Assembly: GCA_945890485.1 (NCBI GenBank)
Contig: CAMDCN010000011.1
Location: forward strand, 1 to 64,000
Length of the DNA: 64,000 bases
Direction of reading: 5' to 3'
Source of the DNA: Candidatus Sulfopaludibacter sp. SbA3
Lineage (GTDB): Bacteria; Acidobacteriota; Terriglobia; Bryobacterales; Bryobacteraceae
Made by a program: the position numbers and the translations under genes. Positions 16,331 to 25,240 of the stretch are shown one piece after another. Numbering within the stretch: position 1 is the first letter of the stretch; the number at the start of each line of letters is the position of its first letter. The notes beneath the pieces are model-generated. The model did not search any database and was not told where the DNA came from. It saw nothing but the letters and a program-made list of their open reading frames with translations.

Positions 16331-16569
16331 CGCATCCCGTCTCGAACAGGAGTACTGAGGGTGCGCTGCTCTCGCTGAAGAACTGGTATCGGATAACCAG
16401 AAGATCGGACTGGAATTAGCTGGCCGATGCGCGGAGCGACTTTGCGCAGGCGGATGCCGCAGGTCGCAGCGCGGTACCTCAGGCCACACCTGAAAACCGG
16501 CCAACCAAAGTGGGTGTCCACCAAGAGAATAAATTGCTACCGTAACTATGGTCTTTTGCGAGCTATGGT

Positions 16570-19512
16570 ATGTCTAACCCAAGTGACCCTTCCTCTTCTC
16601 CGGTAGCACCCGAAAATGTTGGTGGAAAAACGGCAAACCATCCCCCAGCCTATCTGCTGCCGATAATGCTGGCGCCGGCTACCGGTAAAGAAAAGAATAC
16701 AATCCGAATGGAGCTGATCCCAGTCGCCTGCTGGAAGATCAACGATGTCCGTTTCGATTTTGGCTCTTCTTTCATCCTGCCGGACTCCAAGGGCGAGTTC
16801 GACGAGTTGGCGCAACTTAGGAAAGACCACGCCGAGGCCCCGCTGTCGGTTTTTGGTCATGCCGACCCAGTCAGCGACGACACATTCAACAAGCGCCTGA
16901 GCGATCATCGGGCCGAGTCGGTCTATGCCGTCTTGATCCACGATACGGACCGCTGGGAGAAACTCTACAACGCGGCCGGCGCGGGCGAGGGATGGGGAGT
17001 GGCCTCTGTGCAGCATATGCTGCGGGCCTTGGGCGAAGATCCCGGACCAGTTACCGGCGGCATGAACGCGCAAACCAAAACCGCGACGGAGAGCTTTCAG
17101 CGAAAGAATGATTTGACCGTGGATGGCAGCCCCGGTAAGAACACCCGCGCCAAACTATTCGCTGCCTACATGACCTTTCTTTGGCCGGTCAGTCTCTCCA
17201 AGACGGACTTTCTATCGCAAGGCGCCGATGCGGGGGGCAAAGGAGATTTTCAGGGTTGTAGCGAGTTCAATCCGGTGATGGTCTTTTCAAAGGCGGAACA
17301 GAGCGAGTTCAGCCAGCCCTCCCAAAAAGCGGAGCGAAACGAAAAGAACGGTATGAACCGGCGGGTTATGGTGTTGCTGTTCCGGCCCGGCACGAATGTC
17401 CGCTCGGAGAAATGGCCCTGCCCGCGACCGGGGGAGGGCGTTGCGGGATGCAAAAAACGGTTCTGGTCCGATGGCGAAACGCGCCGCTCCAACCAGGACG
17501 CGCATCGGGAATTCAAAGACACCAAAGATACGTTTGCTTGCCGTTTCTACCACCGACTGGTCATCGACTCCCCCTGCGAGGGCGTTGTTCCGGTCCTGTT
17601 GCCAAACACAATTACCTTGGCGCTGGACTCGCCCCATTTCATTCCGGATGTGGAGGAGCTGAAGATGTCCTACACCATCCAAGGCCCTCTTTCGCAGGTG
17701 GTCAAGGTCATGGCCGTGATTACGATGCAAAGAGATCCAAAAACCGTCGTCGGCCAAATCGAGTTGCCCGCGCCATATGCCGCGACAGGGGAGTTTCTTT
17801 GGAAGGGCGACAAGGTGTCCGATCCGGACATGAAAGGCTGGCTGTCTCTTTTGAAATCGCCGTACGACATGAAGCTTGTGCTGACGAATATTCTGGGAGC
17901 CGGCATCGATAGCAACATCGAGAAGCTGGAAATCTTGCCGCACAGCGTCACCATCCAAGTGGATACCCTCCCAGCGGCAAGCCTGTCGGCCCGGGACAAG
18001 AAGGCCGTGGAAGGGATGAAACCGGATACGGACGCGAACAAGAAAGGGGAGTTGGTTCTCGATAGCGCGATCTTCAAACTGAACAGCGCCGAGATGACCG
18101 ATGACTCCTCCTTTGTGGAGTTCGAGACCGCCTGGCAAAAAGGCCCCCGCGTCCCACTCTTTGCCAAGGTGCTATTGAAAGCTAAGGATGGTTCCGGGAA
18201 GCGTGGGCTCAAGGCGCTCGCCGGAGTGAAGCTGCTGTGGGATGTACTACTGCCCCCGGATGCCGAGGAAACGGCGGAAATGGATGCGCGAGCCGTTCAC
18301 GCGGCCGCGAAGACCTTCATCACCAAAGCCAACGCAGTGGAGAAGGACAGCACGGTACCCAAAGGCCGGACCGGCTACCTCACCCTGGGAGGCCAGCGAG
18401 CCAAGAGCGCCGACCGGCCGGCCAACAAGCAATGGTCGCAACTGGTTGGCGCCTGGTCGCATTCCACTCCAGCAAAGCGGATCTGGGATGCGCATACAGT
18501 ATGCGCGGAACTCGCCGGAACCGATTACGATTCCGGGATCATCTTCGTGGGCGGCCGCCTGGGAGGAGATACGCACAAGATTCGCGCATATCTCAATCAC
18601 GATCTGACTCTCGACGTTACCGACGAAGCGAAACTCACCGGCGCGGCGGCAGAGCGAAAGTCAAATGAATTCAGTTACACGAACTGGCGAAGAATATTTG
18701 TCCGGAACAACTACTACATCGACGCTGCGACAACACCCCTGCAGTTGAGCGATCTCGATGCCTACCACGAGGCAGCGATGCGGTTTGAAGCCCCGGCCGG
18801 TTTTGTCGCCGAAGAGATTCGGGTGCGATGGAAGGCGGCCTACCAAAAGGCGGTCAATAGCCTCGGTGCAACCGACGATTTTGTGAAGTTTGCTTGCCTG
18901 CCGGACCCCGGACTTTACCCCGTCTCGTACGAAAGCCATGCCGCCTACCTGGCAAAAATCGACGCCGAGTCGAACGCCTTCGGTAGATTGTGGGATCGGA
19001 TCCGCAGGTTCTTCGGCGCCGACAGTGAGAGTGATTACAAAAACGAGTGTGACGATAAGGCATTTCGCATTTATACGACCGCGGCCAAAGAGTTTCCTTT
19101 GCAAGCAAATGGCATCACCTTCTTCCGCTGGCGAACCTTTGGTGCGCACAATCAAGTGGGCACCACCGCGACCGTCGGCATAGCCCCATCGATTGACGGT
19201 TACACGAATCGGAACAAGACAGCGTTCTTCGTGTTTAACAGCTCCACCAACGCCAACACGTTCATACACGAAGTGGGCCACCAGGTATTTTTGGCCCACG
19301 CCCCCGGCCACTTCAATAATACGAGCGACGACCCCTCAAACACAGCCGGCACTCAACCTGCCGGTTTTCAAGCCAAGGCACACGATGAACTCGAGTTTTG
19401 CGTCATGTCCTACCACAAGAGCAAACCTGTGGTTCTTTGCGGCTTCTGCCAGTTGAAGTTGCGCGGCTGGGACCCATCCAAGATCAGCAGAAAGGCGGTA
19501 GTCAGCCCATGA
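16570..19512 (+). CDS. Large modular protein: OmpA-like + peptidoglycan-binding + C-terminal metzincin-like protease
   Basis: A 980-residue protein without an obvious signal peptide. Residues about 55-125 resemble an OmpA C-terminal domain (DVRFDFGSSFILP; FGHADPVSDDTFNKRLSDHR; RAESV). Residues about 143-200 are a PG_binding_1 domain (SVQHMLRALGEDPGPVTGG; TESFQRKNDLTVDGSPGK). The middle 600 residues are unrecognised. The C-terminus has HEVGHQVFLAH (H900, E901, H904, H910) followed by the Met-turn-like CVMSY (M946), matching the metzincin zinc-protease layout. Two cell-wall targeting domains with a terminal protease suggest a delivered effector or wall-associated enzyme; this is inference. It is translationally coupled (ATGA) to a Tat lipoprotein gene and lies between VapBC relics. 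Confidence 0.75.
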   Translation: MSNPSDPSSSPVAPENVGGKTANHPPAYLLPIMLAPATGKEKNTIRMELIPVACWKINDVRFDFGSSFILPDSKGEFDELAQLRKDHAEAPLSVFGHADPVSDDTFNKRLSDHRAESVYAVLIHDTDRWEKLYNAAGAGEGWGVASVQHMLRALGEDPGPVTGGMNAQTKTATESFQRKNDLTVDGSPGKNTRAKLFAAYMTFLWPVSLSKTDFLSQGADAGGKGDFQGCSEFNPVMVFSKAEQSEFSQPSQKAERNEKNGMNRRVMVLLFRPGTNVRSEKWPCPRPGEGVAGCKKRFWSDGETRRSNQDAHREFKDTKDTFACRFYHRLVIDSPCEGVVPVLLPNTITLALDSPHFIPDVEELKMSYTIQGPLSQVVKVMAVITMQRDPKTVVGQIELPAPYAATGEFLWKGDKVSDPDMKGWLSLLKSPYDMKLVLTNILGAGIDSNIEKLEILPHSVTIQVDTLPAASLSARDKKAVEGMKPDTDANKKGELVLDSAIFKLNSAEMTDDSSFVEFETAWQKGPRVPLFAKVLLKAKDGSGKRGLKALAGVKLLWDVLLPPDAEETAEMDARAVHAAAKTFITKANAVEKDSTVPKGRTGYLTLGGQRAKSADRPANKQWSQLVGAWSHSTPAKRIWDAHTVCAELAGTDYDSGIIFVGGRLGGDTHKIRAYLNHDLTLDVTDEAKLTGAAAERKSNEFSYTNWRRIFVRNNYYIDAATTPLQLSDLDAYHEAAMRFEAPAGFVAEEIRVRWKAAYQKAVNSLGATDDFVKFACLPDPGLYPVSYESHAAYLAKIDAESNAFGRLWDRIRRFFGADSESDYKNECDDKAFRIYTTAAKEFPLQANGITFFRWRTFGAHNQVGTTATVGIAPSIDGYTNRNKTAFFVFNSSTNANTFIHEVGHQVFLAHAPGHFNNTSDDPSNTAGTQPAGFQAKAHDELEFCVMSYHKSKPVVLCGFCQLKLRGWDPSKISRKAVVSP

Positions 19513-20627
19513 GCAACCATCGATTCGTTGGCGTCACGCGCCGGTCGTTTCTTCCAGTCTTCATGTCCTTTGCGGGGTGTTCTCTTATGTCGAACCTTGG
19601 ATCCGCCACACCAATCGAAGCCGCGAGCGTTCTCTACGACGGCGAGTTTTCGGAGCTGTTCGTCGCCTACACGGACGGTTCCTCCGGCGCACTGCACACG
19701 GTGCAGTTCTTTGAGCGCCGGCCGGACCTTGGAAAAGTCAGTGTGCTGAAGCGGGTTCCCTGGGACCACAATGTTAAGCGTGGTGCACAACTTCTGATGC
19801 CGGAGAGCGGCTGGCTGAGAAACCGGCTAAAGAACTTTTGGGTAGCTTGGCAGGAAGAGTCAACGGTCTACGCGCTTTCCATTCTGCAGGAAGGGCCGAT
19901 TGCCGTTGATCTAGGTGGCGCAAAAATCATAGGACGTCCGATGATGGATGGCGAGCAGGATCTGCATATCTACGCCCTTGCCGGGCGGCGGGTTGTGCTT
20001 CACCGGATCACATCGGTACTCGGCCGTCCGCCCGTACACCGTGTGGCGGAGCTGATCCAACTGGATCATGAGCCCTCGCTCTACAGTTCGGTACCGCTGC
20101 CGGGCCAATCGGGAGGGGCCGCGCTTCTGGGCTTCGTCCACGAGGACAAAGGGTCTGTGGTGGCGCAGGTATTTCGGATCCAGGGTGGCAAGACGGAACT
20201 GCTGCGTACGGATCCGGCGCCCAACGCGAAGATTTTCGAGCGGCAACGAATCGCGCTCCATTCCGGAGTAGAAAATGTGCCGGAGCTCAGTGTGCTTGTT
20301 GTATCGCCGGAAGGATCGTATTCGACTCTTCGGGCGGTCTTCAACCTCGTAGAGAAAACCCACGAATGGAACCGCGTTGAATACTCTGCTTTGAAGCCCG
20401 GGAGCTTGCGGTCGGCCGCCAACTTTTTTTTCAAAGGGCAAAGCTCTCCGCAGTATTTCCTGATGGCGTTGAATGCCGACAGGCAGCTCCTGTTGCCGCG
20501 CGGCTCCAAAGTCACGGTACTCCGCAGCGATGTCGATGAGGGGTTCGCCTTTCCGGTGCTCACCACATACTCCAGCCGGTACGAGGTGGTTGGAGCGGGT
20601 GCCGATGTAGCGCTACGCTCTTTCTGA
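19509..20627 (+). CDS. Predicted Tat-exported lipoprotein, unknown function
   Basis: The 372-residue product begins with a twin-arginine signal (R11-R12 in TRRSFLPVFMS) ending in a lipobox FAGC with C24 as the likely lipidated residue. The mature part consists of repeated short beta-rich segments (for example ELFVAYTDGSSGALHTVQFF and LHIYALAGRRVVLHRI) that would fit a beta-propeller-like fold, but I recognise no family. ATG 19509 overlaps the stop of the protease gene, so the two are made together. It could be a partner, inhibitor or immunity protein for the protease; nothing in the sequence proves this. Confidence 0.7.
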   Translation: MSNHRFVGVTRRSFLPVFMSFAGCSLMSNLGSATPIEAASVLYDGEFSELFVAYTDGSSGALHTVQFFERRPDLGKVSVLKRVPWDHNVKRGAQLLMPESGWLRNRLKNFWVAWQEESTVYALSILQEGPIAVDLGGAKIIGRPMMDGEQDLHIYALAGRRVVLHRITSVLGRPPVHRVAELIQLDHEPSLYSSVPLPGQSGGAALLGFVHEDKGSVVAQVFRIQGGKTELLRTDPAPNAKIFERQRIALHSGVENVPELSVLVVSPEGSYSTLRAVFNLVEKTHEWNRVEYSALKPGSLRSAANFFFKGQSSPQYFLMALNADRQLLLPRGSKVTVLRSDVDEGFAFPVLTTYSSRYEVVGAGADVALRSF

Positions 20628-20797
20628 GGCGCACTAAACCGCCACTCGGCTTCGCTACCCCATTGCCGTCAAGGACGGCCTCCGGAGCAACTCGATTCCA
20701 ACACCGCGAAACTCGAACCTCAAAATCCCACCCTCCATATCGTGGGCAGGCCAGCGTCCCGTTCCCACTCACGAATGGAGGATCGTATACATAACCC

Positions 20798-21110
20798 ATG
20801 AGTAAGCGTTTGCGCGTGCTGATCTCGAACGAGGAAATGGAGACTATCGAACGTCAATCCCAGGTCGACGGCATCTCGGTCGGCGAATAGGTCTGCCGAG
20901 CTTTGCTTGCACAGTCCAAGACAAACATGCGTTCCCTGTCTCCGATGTCGAGCAGATGAATCGCGAGATTGAGCGAGGCTACAGTCTCAAATATTCATCG
21001 ATTCGAACATCCTGATGGATCTGATCGGTGCCGCCCACCCGCACATGTCCGGCGCCACGACGCGGCCCGCGTCCTCATCTCTCGGGAGCTCTGCCCGCGC
21101 ACTAGACCCG
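20798..21110 (+). pseudogene. VapB-VapC toxin-antitoxin remnant (copy 2)
   Basis: ATG 20798 opens an antitoxin-like frame (SKRLRVLISNEEMETIERQS) that hits TAG at 20888-20890. In homologous ribbon-helix-helix antitoxins this position is usually Trp (GEW), consistent with TGG to TAG. The frame goes on as VCRALLAQSK. After a +1 shift the tail HAFPVSDVEQMNREIERGY is readable. From 20991 a PIN-domain start follows (IFIDSNILMDLIGAAHPH) and another shift leads to RHDAARVLISRELC. Both genes are thus broken. The rest of 20628-21276 holds no other supportable gene. Confidence 0.7.
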
Positions 21111-21276
21111 CTTCTTTACCTGTCTCGAACTTCAGGTGCGGGAAAGAGGGTTCATCGATGCGGCCAGTTTGTCCGGCGACAATCCGCAGATGTTGCTCGG
21201 CCTTGGAAATGCAGCCGGTCACATCGACGACTCGGAACGCAAGGAGCTAACATCACTATCGCCATTTCCGGTCCCA

Positions 21277-22416
21277 TCAGCGGCGTTTGACCGGGGCAGC
21301 CGTAGGGGCCGACATCAGATCGCTGAACATGCGGGTGAACTTCGGCAAATCGAGATCGACCTGTGCGTTGACGCGCCGCACTCCGGTTGCTGGTTTAATC
21401 TTATCCATCCATGTCAAAGTGAACCCGTAACCCGGGCCGCGGCTGAGGTCCACGTCCATGAACAGGTCCCGGCGGCGCGTGATGATGGACGGGTCGAGCC
21501 ATGCGCAGGCGGCGATCTCGTCCCATAAATAGTAGCGCTCGGCCGAGTATTTGGCGATGTAACGCGCGGCTGGATTTTGGGACTTTCCAATTTCTGCAAG
21601 CATCTGCTCGGTGAACATCGCTTTGATCGAGACATCCACGGTGGTGACTTCGATTTGAGGCCACGCGGCGCGCAGTGCGATGTGGGCCGCCTCCGGGTCA
21701 AACCAGAAGTTGAATTCGTGGCGCGGCGAGGTGGAGAACTCCACATCCTCAGTTTGAGGATTTAGACTGCCGCCCATGATAACGATGCCGCGGGTCATCT
21801 CCGCAAAGCGCGGCTCAATGGAAATGGCGAGTGCGACATTGGTTAGAGGTCCGGCGGCGAAAATGGTGACTTGGCCGGGATGAGCACGAACTTGGCGCAC
21901 CATGAACGACGCAGCATTCTCCTCCAGTGCGCGGGTCGAAGGGCGCCCTTCGGGAAGCGCAGGCACATCGTAAGGCCCCGGTGCCATACCGGGTGCGTAG
22001 GGTGGCGCCTCTTTCGAGCCCTTGGGCGGCTCGACATCGACGGAACGCCGGCCCCAGGCTCCCAGCCAGACTGGTGTTCCGTAGAGAGGGAAGGTGAGAC
22101 GGGTCGCCAATTCCGTTCGCACGAGCGGGAAGACCGCTCCTGGGACCACCGGAACGTCGGTGCGGCCAATCAGTTCAAGCATTCGCAAGGTGTGCTGGAC
22201 CTCCGCGTCCCGCCACTCGTTGCCGGTCGCTATTGTGATGCCGAGGACGTCGGTGTCAGGCGACTGGAGTAGCGCGATCATCGACATCTGATTCGAGCCG
22301 CCGGGGCCTGACCCATCCTGGTCGATCAGGATCATTCGTCGTTGCCCAAAAGCGGTCGCCGCGACAAACAGGGCAAGCAAGAGGTAGGTGGGTCGACGCA
22401 CGCCGCATTGTTCCAT
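21277..22416 (-). CDS. Secreted nucleoside-hydrolase-like protein with altered metal-binding motif
   Basis: The 379-residue protein has a signal peptide (about residues 1-24, ending ATAFGQ) and the inosine-uridine nucleoside hydrolase fold: PDTDVLGITIATGNEW, VPVVPGA, the TIFAAGPLTNVALAI strand-helix, GIVIMGGSL, and a C-terminal WDEIAACAWLDPSII equivalent to the family's HDP region. The N-terminal calcium motif, normally DxDxGxDD, reads DQDGSGPGGSNQ, so the last two acidic residues are replaced by S-N. The enzyme family splits N-glycosidic bonds of nucleosides. A divergent substrate or changed metal ligation is likely. The gene stands alone between VapB relics. Confidence 0.8.
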   Translation of the reverse strand: MEQCGVRRPTYLLLALFVAATAFGQRRMILIDQDGSGPGGSNQMSMIALLQSPDTDVLGITIATGNEWRDAEVQHTLRMLELIGRTDVPVVPGAVFPLVRTELATRLTFPLYGTPVWLGAWGRRSVDVEPPKGSKEAPPYAPGMAPGPYDVPALPEGRPSTRALEENAASFMVRQVRAHPGQVTIFAAGPLTNVALAISIEPRFAEMTRGIVIMGGSLNPQTEDVEFSTSPRHEFNFWFDPEAAHIALRAAWPQIEVTTVDVSIKAMFTEQMLAEIGKSQNPAARYIAKYSAERYYLWDEIAACAWLDPSIITRRRDLFMDVDLSRGPGYGFTLTWMDKIKPATGVRRVNAQVDLDLPKFTRMFSDLMSAPTAAPVKRR

Positions 22417-22715
22417 AGCCTAGCCGGACGGACAAGGGTATGTGCGCCGTGAGCAGTTCGGCCAACTTCGTGCATGGGATCGCAAAACGGTGGGTGGTCC
22501 GGAAGGGCTGGAGCCAGCCGAACTGACAATGGACCTGCCTCGTACGGCCATCGACGAGCCAAAGGATCACGCGACCTTGGAAGTTGAAGGAATCGACCGA
22601 AGCACCGGAACACGCCTTTCCCGCAATAGCAGCACGAGCAAGCCGTACGTCCGATTGAAGTCGTCTTCAGCCTCCAGCTCTGGGGCTTCACGAATCTTTT
22701 AAACGAATTGCAGGA

Positions 22716-22859
22716 CCGCCAGAGGATCGTCTGCAGTATTTGGCCTCGAAGCGCCTTGCCGAAGAAACGAATGCACTCCGGGGCTCGGTTGAACACTCGT
22801 TTCCAGACTCGGACGTCGAGTGGATGAGTCGCGCTGTGGAATGGGACCACCGCCTCTGA
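22716..22859 (+). pseudogene. VapB-like antitoxin remnant (copy 3)
   Basis: A short frame ending at TGA 22857 encodes KRLAEETNALRGSVEHSFPD followed by SDVEWMSRAVEW, clearly related to the tails in the remnants at 16.2 and 20.9 kb (EHSFPxxDxExMxR pattern). No start codon, N-terminal DNA-binding part or intact toxin remains. The rest of the 769-bp gap 22417-23185 shows no gene I can support on either strand. Confidence 0.5.
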
Positions 22860-23185
22860 GATTCACTGTAGTTCTTCAGGAAATGCTCCGCCGCTCCCGC
22901 ATTGGCAGCATATTTGAACAAAATCGAAGTGGGCTTTTGGCGATTTGTTGTTCGATGTCCTGCTGAGCCTCGCGCCCTACCGGCAGGATCGACGCTCGAA
23001 GTGAATTACGGTACTGAATATTCGAGCCATATGAAACCGCATCCATCATCCGCAAGACCGAAGTAGCCCCACCGCCAGCGGCGTGCCGGGCCATCGAGGC
23101 CCGCCCCACCGCCAGAATCTACCCCCTCCCAACCCCATACGCTACAGTGAAGGAGTCTGGACTTCGCCGCCCGCGCCACCCTCCG

Positions 23186-24490
23186 ATGACCGAATTCAGC
23201 TTCGAAACCCTCCTCGAACAGTGGCCCGGCCTCACCCCGGAAGAGCGCCTCCACGCCTTCCAATCCCTCCCCCCCGAACGCTCCGAAGAGTTCTTCCTCG
23301 AACTCAACAGCCGCCAGCAATCCGACCTCCTCCAGGACCTCCCCGACGGCATCAACCGCCTCTGGATCCGCCAACTCGCCCCCGACGACGCCGCCGACCT
23401 CATCCAATTCGCCCCCAAAGAACGCTGGCCCCACCTCCTCGGCCTCCTCGACGAAACCTCCCGACGCGAAGTCACCGCCCTCCTCGCCTATAAAGAGGAC
23501 GCCGCCGGCGGCCTCATGTCCCCCCGCTTCGCCCGCCTCCGTCCCGAAATGACTGCCGACGAAGCCATCAGTTACCTCCGCCGCCAAACCACCCACCTCG
23601 AAACCATCTACTACGGCTACGTCCTCGACGAAAACCAGCGCCTCCTCGGCGTCGCCTCCTTCCGCGACCTCTTCGCAGCCGATCGGAACCGCCTCGTCCG
23701 CGACCTCATGCGCGCCCAAGTCGTCCAGGCCACCGAAGAGATGGACCAGGAAGCCGTCGCCAAACTCTTCGCCGCCCATCACCTCCTCGCCATCCCCGTC
23801 GTCGACGCCGAAGGCCGCATGAAAGGCATCGTCACCGTCGATGACATCGTCGACGTCGTCACCGAAGAAGCCAGCGAGGACATTCAGAAGGTCGGCGGCA
23901 TGTCCGCGCTCGACGCCCCCTACCTCCAAACCAGCTTCTGGAGCATGGTGCAAAAGCGTGGCGGCTGGCTTTGCGTCCTCTTCGTCGGCGAAATGTTCAC
24001 CGCCAGCGCCATGGGCTACTTCGAAGAAGAGATCGCCCGCGCCGTCGTCCTCGCCCTCTTCGTCCCGCTCATCATCAGCAGCGGCGGCAACACCGGCTCC
24101 CAAGCCACGACCCTGGTCATCCGCGCCATGGCCGTCGGCGAAGTCGGCCTCCGCGACTGGTGGAAGGTCATGAAGCGCGAGATCGGCGCGGGCCTCGTCC
24201 TCGGCGCCTTCCTCGCCGTCATCGGTTATGCCCGCATCATGCTCTGGCAGTCGATCTGGCACCTCTACGGTCCCCACTATCACGTGGTGGCGATTACCGT
24301 CGCCGTCAGCCTCCTCGGCGTCATCCTCTTTGGAACCCTTGCCGGCTCGATGTTGCCCTTTATCCTCCGCCGCCTCAACTTCGACCCCGCCAGCGCCTCC
24401 GCCCCCTTCGTGGCCACCCTCGTCGACATCACGGGACTCGTCATCTATTTCACCGTCGCCGCCCTGCTCATGCGCGGGACCCTACTCTAG
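23186..24490 (+). CDS. mgtE: Magnesium transporter MgtE
   Basis: The 434-residue product has the standard MgtE architecture. An N-terminal superhelical domain is followed by EDAAGGLMSPRF, which leads into two CBS domains (for example YVLDENQRLLGVASFRDLF and IPVVDAEGRMKGIVTVDDI). Five membrane helices follow, including PLIISSGGNTGSQATTLVIR, the pore signature that binds magnesium. CBS domains sense cytosolic magnesium and gate the channel. ATG 23186 is chosen over a GTG at 23147 because the domain begins right after it. It is a single-gene unit, convergent with the EXLDI operon. Confidence 0.93.
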   Translation: MTEFSFETLLEQWPGLTPEERLHAFQSLPPERSEEFFLELNSRQQSDLLQDLPDGINRLWIRQLAPDDAADLIQFAPKERWPHLLGLLDETSRREVTALLAYKEDAAGGLMSPRFARLRPEMTADEAISYLRRQTTHLETIYYGYVLDENQRLLGVASFRDLFAADRNRLVRDLMRAQVVQATEEMDQEAVAKLFAAHHLLAIPVVDAEGRMKGIVTVDDIVDVVTEEASEDIQKVGGMSALDAPYLQTSFWSMVQKRGGWLCVLFVGEMFTASAMGYFEEEIARAVVLALFVPLIISSGGNTGSQATTLVIRAMAVGEVGLRDWWKVMKREIGAGLVLGAFLAVIGYARIMLWQSIWHLYGPHYHVVAITVAVSLLGVILFGTLAGSMLPFILRRLNFDPASASAPFVATLVDITGLVIYFTVAALLMRGTLL

Positions 24491-24559
24491 GGCAATGTCG
24501 GAGGCTCAGCGCATCTTCGGTGACGTAGTTTAGTATTCTTTGACGTTTCTTGCCGAGAC

Positions 24560-24733
24560 CTACTTCAAAATCGCTTGAATCAAGCTCAATACGGACGGCG
24601 AAATGTCTTTGCCTGCAACTGCGAACGCAATCGCAATGACCGCACAAGGTACGGTTGCCCCGATCTCGATCGTACGCTTTACGCAACGACCGTTCCGCCC
24701 GAATTCCACTTGATACTTGTACGCTTCTTTCAT
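24560..24733 (-). CDS. 57-residue membrane peptide, unknown
   Basis: Starting at ATG 24733, 13 bp after the EXLDI gene's stop, a small frame encodes a charged N-terminus (MKEAYKYQVEFGRNGRCVKR) followed by one hydrophobic helix (IGATVPCAVIAIAFAVAGKD) and ends LIQAILK before TAG at 24560-24562. A GAGG Shine-Dalgarno sits six bases before the ATG. The polar-then-hydrophobic pattern and operon position make it credible although it is short. Function unknown. Confidence 0.6.
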   Translation of the reverse strand: MKEAYKYQVEFGRNGRCVKRTIEIGATVPCAVIAIAFAVAGKDISPSVLSLIQAILK

Positions 24734-24745
24734 GGTCGCCTCGGG

Positions 24746-25213
24746 CTAAATGTCCAACTCCTCGACTTCGACGCCAACTTTCTCCACAATTTCGGGGGCT
24801 AGGTTAGGGTGAAGTCCGGCAGCGCGGAGCCCATCAATGTCATGGAACACATAGAACTCATAGCGGGGATCGTAAACTCCATCGACCACCCAAGAGAGAA
24901 CGGCAAGACGGTTCTTTGCCGTTTGTGCTACAGCGTAGTACTGGGAGGGACCGGCGAATTCGTCGAATGACAACGGCTGGTCGGGAGGGAAGATCCATCT
25001 GCCGATAAAGGCCTTCGCCGTGGGCAGATTATTGGCATTCGAATCTCGGAATCGCACTTCGATGCGTTCGTAGCCATTCCCCTCCAGCTCTTTGGTAGCC
25101 ACAAACTTCCTAAGCCCGTCCATGATCACTGGTGCCAGTTTGTCCCCCGCGAGTTCTTTCGCTCGATCCCAAATTGGGACGTCTTCATCACGAACGTAGA
25201 TGGTTTTGTTCAT
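24746..25213 (-). CDS. EXLDI family protein
   Basis: A 155-residue protein starting MNKTIYVRDEDVPIWDRAKE and ending with the C-terminal motif EELDI, which names the EXLDI family (TIGR04342). The first 45 residues look like a ribbon-helix-helix-type DNA-binding or dimerisation segment. The later part (IGRWIFPPDQP, FYVFHDIDGLRAAGL) is typical of the family. Function is unknown. The open frame extends upstream, but sequence similarity and the inverted repeat just before 25213 favour this ATG. A 57-residue membrane peptide follows in the same operon. Confidence 0.8.
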   Translation of the reverse strand: MNKTIYVRDEDVPIWDRAKELAGDKLAPVIMDGLRKFVATKELEGNGYERIEVRFRDSNANNLPTAKAFIGRWIFPPDQPLSFDEFAGPSQYYAVAQTAKNRLAVLSWVVDGVYDPRYEFYVFHDIDGLRAAGLHPNLAPEIVEKVGVEVEELDI

Positions 25214-25224
25214 ATCGGACCATT

Positions 25225-25240
25225 TGGTATGCGTATACCA
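25225..25240 (-). promoter_or_regulatory. Inverted repeat upstream of the EXLDI gene
   Basis: TGGTAT and ATACCA (25225-25230 and 25235-25240) form a perfect 6-bp inverted repeat around GCGT, 11 bases before the EXLDI start codon. Its position over the probable leader suits a repressor site, possibly for the EXLDI protein itself. The remaining stretch up to the next gene (25241-25550) contains only short unsupported frames. Confidence 0.45.

Noticed and set aside
22332-22850. 172-codon minus-strand frame between the nucleoside hydrolase and mgtE
   Set aside because: Cys/Arg/Pro-rich without domain pattern and overlapping a VapB remnant on the other strand; likely fortuitous.
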